From: Alphaproteobacteria bacterium
GTDB lineage: Bacteria; Pseudomonadota; Alphaproteobacteria; SP197
Direction: 5' to 3'
Assembly: GCA_009694045.1 (NCBI GenBank)
Contig: SHVY01000001.1
Span: 62,001-126,000, forward strand
Length of the DNA: 64,000 nt
Shown here: positions 8,829 to 16,274 of the stretch, piece by piece
Position numbering within the stretch: position 1 is the stretch's first letter
Layout of the letters: every line of letters starts with the position of its first letter
The notes under the pieces: generated by a model
What the model saw: only the letters and a program-made list of their open reading frames with translations
Databases searched by the model: none
Told to the model about the DNA's origin: nothing
Made by a program: the position numbers and the translations under genes

Positions 8829-9605
8829 TTGGTCGTTCGGAACCAGGAGCTTTTGACCACCCGACGTGCGGCTCTGATCGGCGGGGTCGTGTCGATCGGC
8901 GTCTTCGGTATGCCGAGGACGCGATCCGCGCAAGCCGGATTGCCGACGTCCGCGGCCTTCTCGATCATCCGCGACGGCAACCGCATCGGCAGCGGCAGCG
9001 TCACCTTCGAACACCTGGGCGTCGACCTGAAAGTGCGCATGAGCATGGACGCGAAGGTCGAATTCGGCTTTATCGAGTTGTTCCGCTACCGCCATGAGGC
9101 CGAGGAGACGTGGCGCGAAGGTCGCCTGATCGGGGTCGAAGCCTACACCGACGATAATGGCGAAGAGCGTTGGGTCACCGGGCGGGCCAAGGGTGACGTC
9201 CTCCAGATCGAGGGCCCGAAGGGTCGGATCGAAGCGCCAGGGACCATCTTGCCCAACAGCTATTGGCACCCCGACACCGTGCTTCAAAGTCAACTGCTCG
9301 ATGTGAGCAAGGGTCGGTTGCGGTCGATCACGGTCGCGCGGCTCGAGCTGGAATCCCTCCTTGTCGGCGGATATTCCATCGCGGCGACGCGCTACGAGAT
9401 CAGCGGCGATTTGAAGGTCAGGCTTTGGTACGACGCCGAAGGCGCGTGGCTCAGGTCCACCCTGCACAAGAAGGGGAGCGACATCGATATCGTGCTCGAC
9501 GCGCCGCCCGCGCTTGCGGCCGCCGAGCTGGCGCCGGCTCTTGCGGGGCGGATGGCCACGAAGGCTCAGACTCGCGTGGTGGCCGCGGCGAGCGAGAGTA
9601 ACTAG
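8829..9605 (+). CDS. DUF6134 family exported protein
   Basis: Codes for 258 residues. The best start is TTG 8829, because AGGGGAGAGG lies just upstream and no ATG occurs until residue 28. The N-terminus has a twin-arginine-like signal (TTRRAALIGGVVSIGVFG, then a cleavage region near RSAQA), suggesting Tat export. The mature part has the DUF6134 pattern: FSIIRDGNRIGSGSVTFEH, FRYRHEAEETWREGRL, and a later SYWHPDTVLQSQLLD. The family is common in Rhodospirillales and has no known function; the fold is predicted beta-rich. It stands alone, with a pseudogene upstream and a convergent membrane-protein gene downstream. Confidence 0.72.
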   Translation: MVVRNQELLTTRRAALIGGVVSIGVFGMPRTRSAQAGLPTSAAFSIIRDGNRIGSGSVTFEHLGVDLKVRMSMDAKVEFGFIELFRYRHEAEETWREGRLIGVEAYTDDNGEERWVTGRAKGDVLQIEGPKGRIEAPGTILPNSYWHPDTVLQSQLLDVSKGRLRSITVARLELESLLVGGYSIAATRYEISGDLKVRLWYDAEGAWLRSTLHKKGSDIDIVLDAPPALAAAELAPALAGRMATKAQTRVVAAASESN

Positions 9606-9625
9606 CAACGTCGAGGGTTACGGCC

Positions 9626-10522
9626 TCAGGCGGGCTTGACCGGAACGCGCCCCGAAAGTTCGTCGATCTTCTGTTTCGCCTCCGTGGCATCGAGGCCGTA
9701 GAGCTTGCGGGCAAGGGTCATGGCCGCGATTTGCTCGCCCCGCTCCACGTGTTCCGTGAGTTGCGCCTCGTGTTCCGGGCCAAGCCCCCGACTCGGCCGG
9801 CCGATCTCGGATTCGATCGCTGGTGCGACCCGATAGGAAGCGCCCAGGCGCTCCAGCGCGACCTTGAGTTTGGGCATCGTCCGGCTGCTGGTTCCCCGCC
9901 ACTCGATCTGCACGATGTCCGTCTCGACGACCCGCACCGGGGCGTGGCCGAAGCGGCTTCGCCCGGATCGCCGGCCGGGAACCCATCGGTTGCGCTCGGC
10001 CTCCAGCATCGCGCGCAAGGGACCCAGGTCGACGCCGGCGAGGTTGATCTCCAGCAGGTTGCGCACGATCTGTTCGGTCTCGCTCGCGGCTTCCGCGGTT
10101 CGCCATCTCCGGGCCCGGTGCGAGCGGACCCAGGTGACGGCACCCTTGGGAATGAGCGCCACACAGGCATTCTCGGCCGGCAACCGATGGTTCAGGAACG
10201 AACGGACCTTGACGTAGATGCCTTCGGGCGCCGTGCGCAGGAGCCAGTTGCTAGGCAGGCGGGTCGCCCGGTAGGTGGCATGAAAGACCCGGCCGATCAG
10301 CAGCACGCAGCCGCCGGATAGCCAAGTGACGGCGGTGAAGGCCCAGACACCTTCCAGGCCTGCCGCGACGCCCGCGCCAACCAGCCCGACGCCAACGGAA
10401 TACGTGCCCAAGGTGACGATCGCGCGCCCCAGGCCGGGTTCCCGGGCGACCAGGCCGCTCGCTCGCCTCGGCACCTCGGATTCGGGTATCAGCCGCAGAA
10501 TATCGCGCAAAGGGTCCTCCAA
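9626..10522 (-). CDS. Membrane protein of unknown function with C-terminal L7/L12-like helix motif
   Basis: Codes for 298 residues from TTG 10522, chosen because GACGAGG sits 6-7 bases upstream (minus strand) and the reading further upstream is low-complexity. Two adjacent hydrophobic segments occupy about residues 35-78 (TLGTYSVGVGLVGAGVAAGL and AFTAVTWLSGGCVLLIG). A soluble part follows, with PSNWLLRTAPEGIYVKVRSF. The final 30 residues (MTLARKLYGLDATEAKQKID) resemble the ribosomal protein L7/L12 C-terminal helix-turn pattern. No enzyme motif is visible. Probably an inner-membrane protein with a cytosolic tail. It is convergent with the DUF6134 gene. Confidence 0.6.
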   Translation of the reverse strand: MEDPLRDILRLIPESEVPRRASGLVAREPGLGRAIVTLGTYSVGVGLVGAGVAAGLEGVWAFTAVTWLSGGCVLLIGRVFHATYRATRLPSNWLLRTAPEGIYVKVRSFLNHRLPAENACVALIPKGAVTWVRSHRARRWRTAEAASETEQIVRNLLEINLAGVDLGPLRAMLEAERNRWVPGRRSGRSRFGHAPVRVVETDIVQIEWRGTSSRTMPKLKVALERLGASYRVAPAIESEIGRPSRGLGPEHEAQLTEHVERGEQIAAMTLARKLYGLDATEAKQKIDELSGRVPVKPA

Positions 10523-10544
10523 GGGAGACCTCGTCGCCGCAATC

Positions 10545-11311
10545 TTAACCGGCGGGCCCTTTTCGAGTGGTTGACGCGGGTGGAATTGGATCGCCCGAGG
10601 GCAGAATGAGCATCTCGGCGATCGTGACCTCGGGCGGCTGGTCGAGGGCGAACAGGATGGCGCGGGCGATGTCGGCGGGCGCCAGGGCACCCTTCCCGGC
10701 GTCGTAGAACGCATCCGCCCTGGCCCCGTCGCCGCGCCAGCGGGCCGCGGCGAAGCCGGTCCGAACCAGTCCGGGGGCGATTTCGGTGACCCTTATGCCC
10801 GGCCGACGAAGTCCTTGCGCAGGGATTCGCTGAACCCACGCACGGCGAACTTGCTGGCGGCGTACAGGCTGCCGCCCGCGTAACCGGCGGAACCGACAAC
10901 CGAGCCGATGTTGACGACGTGTCCACGGCCGCGCGCCACCATGCCCGGAAGGATGGCGTGGCAGACGCGCACCATCCCCTGGACATTGGTATCGAGGATG
11001 GCGAGCCATTCGTCGAGCTTGCCCTCGTCGAACCGCGTGCGGCCGCCGACGTCGTGCCCGGCGTTGTTGATCAGCACGTCGATCGCGCGCAGGGCGGCCG
11101 GGAGGCGGTCGACGAGACCGGCGACCGACGCCCCATCGCGAACGTCGAGGCTCAAGGGATGGCAGGCTTTGCCCAGGCGTTCGCTCAGTTCCTCGAGGCG
11201 ATCGCGCCTCCGGGCGGTGGCGATCGTGCGAAACCCGGCGGCGACCAGGGCCTCGACGGTCGCGAGACCGATGCCGCCGGACGCGCCGGTGACGAGCGCG
11301 ATCCCCCTCAT
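10545..11311 (-). pseudogene. YdfG-like short-chain dehydrogenase, broken by a one-base frameshift
   Basis: From ATG 11311 the reading gives a classical SDR: VTGASGGIGLATVEAL (cofactor motif), LINNAGHDVG, LYAASKFAVRGFSESLRKD (YxxxK). It stops prematurely after DFVGRA. Shifting by one base around 10797-10802 restores IRVTEIAPGLVRTGFAAARW and runs through the substrate-domain C-terminus to 10545. The joined product of about 255 residues matches the YdfG type (NADP-dependent 3-hydroxy acid/serine dehydrogenase), including the expected motif order. A missing G in CGGGCATAAGG explains the break. The start overlaps the stop of the enolase-superfamily gene (ATGA), so it was the last gene of a three-gene operon. 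Real pseudogene or sequence error. Confidence 0.75.
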
Positions 11312-12411
11312 CCGATTTCCAGGACCGGCTCGCCCAGCACGTCCAGGCGCGGGGCGATCCCGAGACCCGGACCCGAAGGTGCCGCGAACCGGCCTTCGTG
11401 CCGCCGCGGTGCTCCGTCGGCCGTGTCCGGCGTGACGTAGCTGTTGAAGTCCGTGGCGGCGATCAGGACGTGGGGCGGCGTCGAATGGGCCAAGTGCGCG
11501 ATGGCCGCGGTGCCGATGTCCCCGCCCCAGGTATCCTCGACGATCATCGGCACGTTCATCGCGGCGCACAGGTTGCGGATCTGCACGGCCTTGGTCAGGC
11601 CACCAACCTTGCTGATCTTCAGGTTGATCGCATCCATGGCCCGATCGGCCAGACCGCGCACCACCATGCCGATACCATCGATCACTTCGTCCAGAAGCAT
11701 CGGCAGGCTGGTGTGGGCCCGCACCGCAAGGCACTCCTCGTAGGTGGGGCAGGGCTGCTCGATGAACAGGTTGAGGCCGGCAACGCCGTCACAGACACGC
11801 AAGGCCTCCCGGGTTTGCCAGCCGGTGTTGGCGTCGGCCGACAGGATCTCGTCGGGCCGCAGCTCGGCCACGACCGCGCGGATGCGGGCGATGTCGGCGT
11901 CGGCATCGCCGCCGACCTTGAGCTGGAAACGGCGGTAACCTTCGGCCCGGTAACGCCGAACGCTCGCCGCCATCGCCTCGGGTGCGTCCTGGCTGATCGC
12001 CCGATAGAGGGCGGCGGTCGGGCCGAAGCGTCCCCCCAGCAGGGTGACGAGAGGCAGACCGGCGACCTTGCCGAGGATGTCCCAACACGCCACGTCGATC
12101 CCCGATTTGACGTACGGATGCCCGAGCAGCGCCCGATCCATCGCCAGGTTGAGTTCGAGCAGCCGGGTCGGGTCGGCGCCAATCAAGGCCGGCCCGATTT
12201 CCCGCATGCCGGCACGCACGCCCTCGGCATAGGCCGGCAGGTAGGCGGGCCCGAGGGGGCAGACTTCGCCCCATCCGGTGACGCCTGCGTCCGTGTCGAC
12301 CCGCACGACCGTCGAATCGAACGCTTCGACCGACTTACCCTTCGCCCACTTGTAGCTGCCTTCCTTGACCTTCAGCTCGACCCGATAGGCGAGGATCCGG
12401 GCGATGCGCAT
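11308..12411 (-). CDS. Mandelate racemase/muconate lactonizing enzyme family, cis-3-hydroxyproline dehydratase-like
   Basis: Codes for 367 residues from ATG 12411 ([13 protein letters not shown]); a GTG at 12426 is an alternative. Enolase-superfamily features are complete: [14 protein letters not shown] with Lys165, metal ligands near Asp193 (SADANTGW), Glu218 (FIEQP) and Asp241/Glu242 (LLDEVIDG), and the second base Lys265/Lys268 (NLKISKVGG). The N-terminal cap has [18 protein letters not shown] and [14 protein letters not shown], which I recognise from cis-L-3-hydroxyproline dehydratase and 4-hydroxyproline betaine epimerase relatives. The family reaction is proton abstraction alpha to a carboxylate. 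The flanking SDRs would suit oxidation of a hydroxy-acid or sugar-acid substrate. The substrate is not provable here. Confidence 0.75.
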   Translation of the reverse strand: MRIARILAYRVELKVKEGSYKWAKGKSVEAFDSTVVRVDTDAGVTGWGEVCPLGPAYLPAYAEGVRAGMREIGPALIGADPTRLLELNLAMDRALLGHPYVKSGIDVACWDILGKVAGLPLVTLLGGRFGPTAALYRAISQDAPEAMAASVRRYRAEGYRRFQLKVGGDADADIARIRAVVAELRPDEILSADANTGWQTREALRVCDGVAGLNLFIEQPCPTYEECLAVRAHTSLPMLLDEVIDGIGMVVRGLADRAMDAINLKISKVGGLTKAVQIRNLCAAMNVPMIVEDTWGGDIGTAAIAHLAHSTPPHVLIAATDFNSYVTPDTADGAPRRHEGRFAAPSGPGLGIAPRLDVLGEPVLEIG

Positions 12412-12436
12412 GCCAATCTCCGTCACGGCCGGTGGG

Positions 12437-13204
12437 TCATAGCGCGACCACCATGCCGCCGTCGACGGTCAGACAATGGCCGGTCACGAACGAGGCGGCG
12501 TCGGATGCAAGGAAGACCACGGGGCCGATGATTTCGCTCGGCTCGGCCCAGCGGCCCAAGGGCGTGCGCGCACAGATCTGGGCGTTGAAATCCGCCCGCG
12601 CGCGCAGCGGTGCGTTGAGCTCGGTCGCGAAGTAGCCGGGCGCCACCGCGTTGCAGGTGATCCCGTGCGGCGCCAGCTCGACGGCGAGCGCCCGGGTGAG
12701 AGCCGTGAGCCCGCCCTTGGCCGCGGTGTAGGCTGGGGTGGTGGGCCGGGCGATGTTCGCCCCGACGATCGAGGCGATGTTGATGATCCGCCCCCAGCGG
12801 TTGGCGATCATCGGCCCCGAGGCTGCTTGCGCGAGCCGGAAGGGCGCCGTGAGGTCCACGTCCAGCACCCGTCGCCAATCGGCCTCGGGAAACTCGAGGA
12901 GCGGCGCCCGATGGCTGATGCCGGCATTGTTCACCAGGACATCGAGCCGCCCCCGCTCGGCGACGATCCGCTCGATCGCGGCCTTGCCTTCCGCCGCGTC
13001 GGTCACGTCGAACGATGCACCCGAAGCGGTGCACCCCCAACCCGCGAGCTCCTTGACCCGGGCCGCGACCCGATCGGCGCCGGTCCCGTTGATCACCACA
13101 TGCGCTCCGGCGCGGGCCAAACCCTCCGCCATCGCCCACCCGAGCCCGCGCGTCGACCCCGTGACCAGCGCCACGCGGCCGGCGAGCGAAAACAATCCCT
13201 CCAT
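12437..13204 (-). CDS. Short-chain dehydrogenase/reductase (classical SDR)
   Basis: Codes for 255 residues from ATG 13204. Motifs: cofactor loop [24 protein letters not shown] ([16 protein letters not shown]), catalytic Ser in [10 protein letters not shown], and YTAAKGG for the Tyr/Lys pair. The C-terminus [20 protein letters not shown] followed by VDGG is standard. The pattern is closest to gluconate 5-dehydrogenase and 2-deoxy-D-gluconate dehydrogenase-like SDRs, which act on sugar acids in the cytosol. It is the first gene of the minus-strand set with the enolase-superfamily gene and the YdfG-like gene, which fits a small sugar-acid or hydroxy-acid catabolic operon. Specificity is inferred. 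Confidence 0.82.
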   Translation of the reverse strand: MEGLFSLAGRVALVTGSTRGLGWAMAEGLARAGAHVVINGTGADRVAARVKELAGWGCTASGASFDVTDAAEGKAAIERIVAERGRLDVLVNNAGISHRAPLLEFPEADWRRVLDVDLTAPFRLAQAASGPMIANRWGRIINIASIVGANIARPTTPAYTAAKGGLTALTRALAVELAPHGITCNAVAPGYFATELNAPLRARADFNAQICARTPLGRWAEPSEIIGPVVFLASDAASFVTGHCLTVDGGMVVAL

Positions 13205-13265
13205 TCCCGCACCCTCTCTCGCCGCGACCCTACCACATGGCCGTCGGCGTCGCGCTCAATCGGGA

Positions 13266-13295
13266 TTGACAATCTAATTGTCAATTCCATATAAG
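13266..13295 (+). promoter_or_regulatory. Promoter with a perfect inverted repeat over the -35
   Basis: TTGACAATCTAATTGTCAA at 13266-13284 is a perfect inverted repeat (TTGACAA-N5-TTGTCAA). Its first half is a consensus -35 (TTGACA); TATAAG at 13290-13295 is a good -10 with 18-base spacing. It precedes the Spy/CpxP-like gene (ATG 13329) and lies in the intergenic region divergent from the SDR operon. A repressor bound to the palindrome would block the -35. Confidence 0.55.
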
Positions 13296-13328
13296 CAACG
13301 TTGTTGTCATCTTTCGAGGAGTCACACG

Positions 13329-13784
13329 ATGATCAGGCGCAACGTTCTGATCGGTTCGGTGGCGGCGATCGTGGCCGCGGTCGGACTGACGACCGCCTAT
13401 GCCGATTTCGGCGGCAGCCGGCACGGCTGGGGCGGGCACGGACTGCACGCACGGCTGTGCGGCCCCGACCGCGAGGCGAAGCTGGAAGCCGCCATCACCT
13501 ACGTCCGCTACACCCTGGACATCCGGGCCGAGCAGGAGGCCCCCTGGGTCGCCTTGGTCGGGGCGGTGCGCGACGCCACGGGCAAAGTCGACGCCGTCTG
13601 CGCCGAGACCGAGGGCGCGTCGGTCCAGGGTCTGGACGCTCGGCTCGACCGGACCGAGGCCATGCTGGTCACGGGTCTCGCCGTGCTGCGCGACCTGCGC
13701 CCGGCACTGGACGCGTTCTACGCGGTGCTGGATGATGGCCAGCGCCAGCAGTTTGATGCGCTGGCCGAACATCGTCGGGGCTAG
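13329..13784 (+). CDS. Periplasmic LTXXQ/Spy-like protein
   Basis: Codes for 151 residues from ATG 13329, preceded by GAGGAG. It has a clear Sec signal (NVLIGSVAAIVAAVGLTTAYA, cleavage about residue 24), then a short Gly/His segment (GGSRHGWGGHG) and an all-helical domain with EAAITYVRYTLDIRAEQEAP and ALDAFYAVLDDGQRQQFDAL. The second resembles the LTxxQ repeat of the Spy/CpxP family, which are periplasmic chaperones or envelope-stress factors, often with a His-rich metal-responsive part. The TAG stop is supplied in part by the palindromic element that begins at 13782. Confidence 0.6.
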   Translation: MIRRNVLIGSVAAIVAAVGLTTAYADFGGSRHGWGGHGLHARLCGPDREAKLEAAITYVRYTLDIRAEQEAPWVALVGAVRDATGKVDAVCAETEGASVQGLDARLDRTEAMLVTGLAVLRDLRPALDAFYAVLDDGQRQQFDALAEHRRG

Positions 13785-13855
13785 TGTCCCGATTCCGGAA
13801 TTCGCCCGACCTCGCGGCAACCCTCGGAGCGAATACCAGAATCGAAGGGACACTA
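13782..13855. repeat. Palindromic element A with TA flanks; left end supplies the upstream stop codon
   Basis: A core of 70 bases begins GTGTCCCGATTC and ends GAATCGAAGGGACAC, with TA on both sides and CTAG at both outer edges. The upstream gene's TAG stop consists of the flanking TA plus the first G of the element. This looks like a non-coding miniature element of the type that duplicates TA (IS630/Tc1-like behaviour); no transposase is present. Confidence 0.65.
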
Positions 13856-13872
13856 GAGAATTGTTGATTCTC

Positions 13873-13946
13873 GTGTCGTTTCTGGTTTCGAAGTTCGCAT
13901 CCGAGGGTTGCCACGTGTTGGGGCGAACTTCGAAACCACGACACTA
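13873..13946. repeat. Palindromic element B, same family
   Basis: The left arm is GTGTCGTTTCTGGTTTCGAA continuing GTTCGC. The right arm is GCGAACTTCGAAACCACGAC followed by AC and TA-G. The arms are near-perfect complements. The arm sequence GGTTTCGAAGTTCG recurs in the elements at 32784 and 34159. Confidence 0.65.
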
Positions 13947-14007
13947 GTACCGACTTTCGCGAGTTCCGGAGTCGCCGACGGCGACTCCGGAGCCGCGAAA
14001 TCGGTAC
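13947..14007. repeat. Palindromic element C, abutting element B
   Basis: The left arm GTACCGACTTTCGCG and the right arm CGCGAAATCGGTAC enclose an internal palindrome TCCGGAGTCGCC / GGCGACTCCGGA. The left TA-G is shared with element B (CACTAGTACC), so the two are directly adjacent. Only the terminal G and TA flank link it to elements A and B. Confidence 0.55.
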
Positions 14008-14021
14008 CAAATCATGGTCTT

Positions 14022-14077
14022 GTACCCGATCACGGGCTTCGCGCCCGAAGGCCGCGAAACTCCGAGATCGGGTACTA
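14022..14077. repeat. Palindromic element D, fourth in the array
   Basis: The left arm GTACCCGATC and the right arm GATCGGGTAC, followed by TA-G, enclose an inner GGGCTTCGCGCCCGAAGG stem. It ends 11 bases before the GTG start of the next gene, so it may also affect the leader of that transcript. Confidence 0.55.
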
Positions 14078-14088
14078 GGGGGGGCAAG

Positions 14089-14547
14089 GTGGCCGACCAT
14101 CCGGACGTCGTCGTCAAGCCGCCGCTCCTGGTCCTGGGCGCCCTCGCGGCCGCCTTTGTCGTCGATGCCTTATGGCCGGCCGCCGTCCTTCCCCGTGCCG
14201 TGCAGGTGCCGATCGGCATCGCGCTGTTCGTCGCCGGCGGTTGCTTGGCCGGGTGGGCGATGCACACCTTCCGCCGGGCGGGGACCAACATCCCCACCTG
14301 GCGGCCCACCCTGGCCATCGCGACGACCGGGCCGTATCGGTTCACCCGCAATCCGATTTACATCGCGATGTGCGTGGCGTTCCTGGGCATCGCGATCCTG
14401 GGCGACAGCCTGTGGGCCGTGGCGGCCGTGGTTCCCGTGGCGCTGGTGCTGCATTTCGGCGTCGTCCGGCGCGAGGAGACGTACCTGGAGGGCAAGTTTG
14501 GCGAGGACTATCGCCGTTACCGGGCCGCCACGCGCCGCTGGGTTTGA
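14089..14547 (+). CDS. Isoprenylcysteine carboxyl methyltransferase (ICMT/PEMT)-family membrane protein
   Basis: Codes for 152 residues from GTG 14089 (GGGGGGCAAG just upstream); the open frame further upstream lies inside palindromic element D. Four hydrophobic segments are visible (PPLLVLGALAAAFVVDALW, VQVPIGIALFVAGGCLAGW, AMCVAFLGIAILGDSLW, VAAVVPVALVLHFGVV). The family signature is GPYRFTRNPIYIAM, with the C-terminal EETYLEGKFGEDYRRYRAAT. These are SAM-dependent methyltransferases or close relatives in the inner membrane; bacterial substrates are mostly unknown. A MarR-type regulator starts two bases after the stop and is probably co-transcribed. Confidence 0.8.
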   Translation: MADHPDVVVKPPLLVLGALAAAFVVDALWPAAVLPRAVQVPIGIALFVAGGCLAGWAMHTFRRAGTNIPTWRPTLAIATTGPYRFTRNPIYIAMCVAFLGIAILGDSLWAVAAVVPVALVLHFGVVRREETYLEGKFGEDYRRYRAATRRWV

Positions 14548-14549
14548 CC

Positions 14550-15014
14550 GTGACGAAGCCCGCGAACGCCTCGGGCGACGCGGTCTACGACCTGCTGGTC
14601 GCGACGCCACGCGTATTCTTCAAGCTGCGCGCGCTCGGCATGCGCATGGGTGCGGTCAGCCGCTGGGGCGGCGGAACCTGGGGGCTGCTCCGTTCCCTGC
14701 ACCATGACGGTCCGATGACGGTGCCGCAGCTCGCCCGGCAGCGCCCCGTCGCGCGCCAGCGCATCCAGAAGCTCACCGACGAGCTGGCCGTCGCGGGTCT
14801 GGTCCGTTTCACCGACAATCCGGCGCATCGGCGCTCGAAGCTCGTCCGGCTCACCGCCAAGGGCGAGGCGACCTTTCGCGAGATCGACCTGGGCATACAG
14901 GCCCAGGCGGCGGAACTCGCACGGCACTTCAGCGCCGACGAGATCGCGACGACGAATCTCGTGCTGCGACGGCTCGCTGACGCGCTCGACGATGCCTTGG
15001 CCGAACCCCAGTGA
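14550..15014 (+). CDS. MarR-family transcriptional regulator
   Basis: Codes for 154 residues from GTG 14550; a TTG at 14544 overlapping the previous stop is an alternative. The winged-helix core is visible at about residues 45-115: WGLLRSLHHDGPMTVPQLAR, QRIQKLTDELAVAGLVRF, then the wing FTDNPAHRRSKLVRLTAKGE. N- and C-terminal helices that would form the dimer interface flank it. It probably regulates itself and the adjacent ICMT-like gene; the ligand is unknown. Confidence 0.82.
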   Translation: MTKPANASGDAVYDLLVATPRVFFKLRALGMRMGAVSRWGGGTWGLLRSLHHDGPMTVPQLARQRPVARQRIQKLTDELAVAGLVRFTDNPAHRRSKLVRLTAKGEATFREIDLGIQAQAAELARHFSADEIATTNLVLRRLADALDDALAEPQ

Positions 15015-15015
15015 T

Positions 15016-15312
15016 CTAATCTGGAGCCGCGCCCTCGACGATGATCACGTCGGCGCGCGAGGCTCGGTGCCGCAGGGGCAGGATCGCCTGATACTCGGGC
15101 GAGCGGTACCAGGTGTGGGCCGCCGTCACGGACGGGAACTCGATGACCACCACCCGCTGCCGCGCGGCGGCGCCTTCCATCACCTCCAACGCACCGCCGC
15201 GCACCAGGAAACGGCCGCCGTGGCGGGCGATGGTCGCCGGCACGTCGCGGCGGTAGAGGGCATAGGTCTCGGGGTTGTCGACGTCGACGGTGGCGATGAC
15301 GTAGCCGGGCAT
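15016..15312 (-). CDS. DUF1330 family protein
   Basis: Codes for 98 residues from ATG 15312 with GGGGAG upstream (minus strand). The DUF1330 pattern is complete: MPGYVIATVDVDNPETYALY, GGRFLVRGGALEVMEG, VVVIEFPSVTAAHTWYRSPE, and the end of the ferredoxin-like fold RHRASRADVIIVEG. The family consists of small dimeric alpha/beta-barrel proteins of unknown function. It is convergent with the MarR gene and divergent from the epimerase. Confidence 0.85.
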   Translation of the reverse strand: MPGYVIATVDVDNPETYALYRRDVPATIARHGGRFLVRGGALEVMEGAAARQRVVVIEFPSVTAAHTWYRSPEYQAILPLRHRASRADVIIVEGAAPD

Positions 15313-15392
15313 GGCATCTCCCCTCGGCGGCACACTAGCGGACCACCCGCGGACTCTCTTATATGGGCGGCGGGACGCGAGGGGGAGAGGTC

Positions 15393-16274
15393 ATGGCGAA
15401 ACGGCGCGTGGTTCTGACCGGCGCGGCGGGCTACATCTCGGGCCAGCTTCTGCCCGAATTCCGGCGTCGCTACGAGCTGACTCTGCTCGACGTCGCGAAG
15501 GCAAATCTCGCCGACGTGATCGAGGTCGATCTCACCGATCCCAACCTCGAGGCCTATCGCCGGCACTTCAAGGGCGCCGATGCCATCGTCCACAACGCCT
15601 ATACCTGGGACCCCAGGCGTAGCGGTCAGCACGAGTATCAATGGCTGCCGCCCGAGCAGGACCCCAGCCCCTATCCGGCCAGCATGGATGGCTACATCGA
15701 CGAGCGCACCAACCTGGACATGGTCTACCGGGTCCTGCGCCTGGCGGTCGAGGAATCGATTCCCCGGGTGGTGATTGCCAGCTCGAACCACGCCGCCGAC
15801 TGGTACGAAGGCAAGCTGCACAACGGTCTGCTGCAGTCGATCGGCCCCGAGATGCTCCCGTTGTCCGACAACTTCTATGGCTGGGCGAAGCAGGCCTACG
15901 AGCACCTGGGGTTCGTCTTCGCTTGCGGCCGCTTCGGCCGCGTGGTCGAGACGGTCTTCCTGCGCATCGGTGCGCCCCGGCCGATCTCGGGACCACGCGT
16001 GGCGGGCGATCTGATCGGCTACCGTCGTGACCTGGGTGCCTACATCAGCCCCCGGGATCTCACCCAGCTCTACCTCAAGTCCGTCGAGACGGCCGACATT
16101 TGCGGCACCGTCGGCGTCCCCTGCCAGATCTTCTACGGCCGATCGAACAACACCCGGGCGTTCTGGAGCATCGCCAATGCCCGTGAGGTGATCGGCTATG
16201 CGCCCGAGGACGACTCCGAGGTCCTCTTCGCCGCCGACATTCGCCGGCTGTTGATCGCGCCGGCCGAGCGATGA
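15393..16274 (+). CDS. NAD-dependent epimerase/dehydratase (extended SDR)
   Basis: Codes for 293 residues from ATG 15393 with GGGGGAGAGG upstream. Extended-SDR features: VVLTGAAGYISGQLLPEF (a TGAxGxxx cofactor motif), DVIEVDLTDPN, ADAIVHNAYTWDP, VVIASSNHAADWY (Ser), and FYGWAKQAYEHL (YxxxK). The C-terminal substrate domain includes CQIFYGRSNNTRAFWSIANA. This resembles uronate dehydrogenase and UDP-sugar epimerase relatives, but the substrate is open. Its stop overlaps the ATG of the dimethylformamidase-like gene (ATGA), so the two are translationally coupled and probably act in one pathway. Confidence 0.78.
   Translation: MAKRRVVLTGAAGYISGQLLPEFRRRYELTLLDVAKANLADVIEVDLTDPNLEAYRRHFKGADAIVHNAYTWDPRRSGQHEYQWLPPEQDPSPYPASMDGYIDERTNLDMVYRVLRLAVEESIPRVVIASSNHAADWYEGKLHNGLLQSIGPEMLPLSDNFYGWAKQAYEHLGFVFACGRFGRVVETVFLRIGAPRPISGPRVAGDLIGYRRDLGAYISPRDLTQLYLKSVETADICGTVGVPCQIFYGRSNNTRAFWSIANAREVIGYAPEDDSEVLFAADIRRLLIAPAER

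Noticed and set aside
13782-14077. CRISPR-like array
   Set aside because: Units differ in sequence and length, each is a self-complementary stem, and there are no uniform spacers or cas genes.
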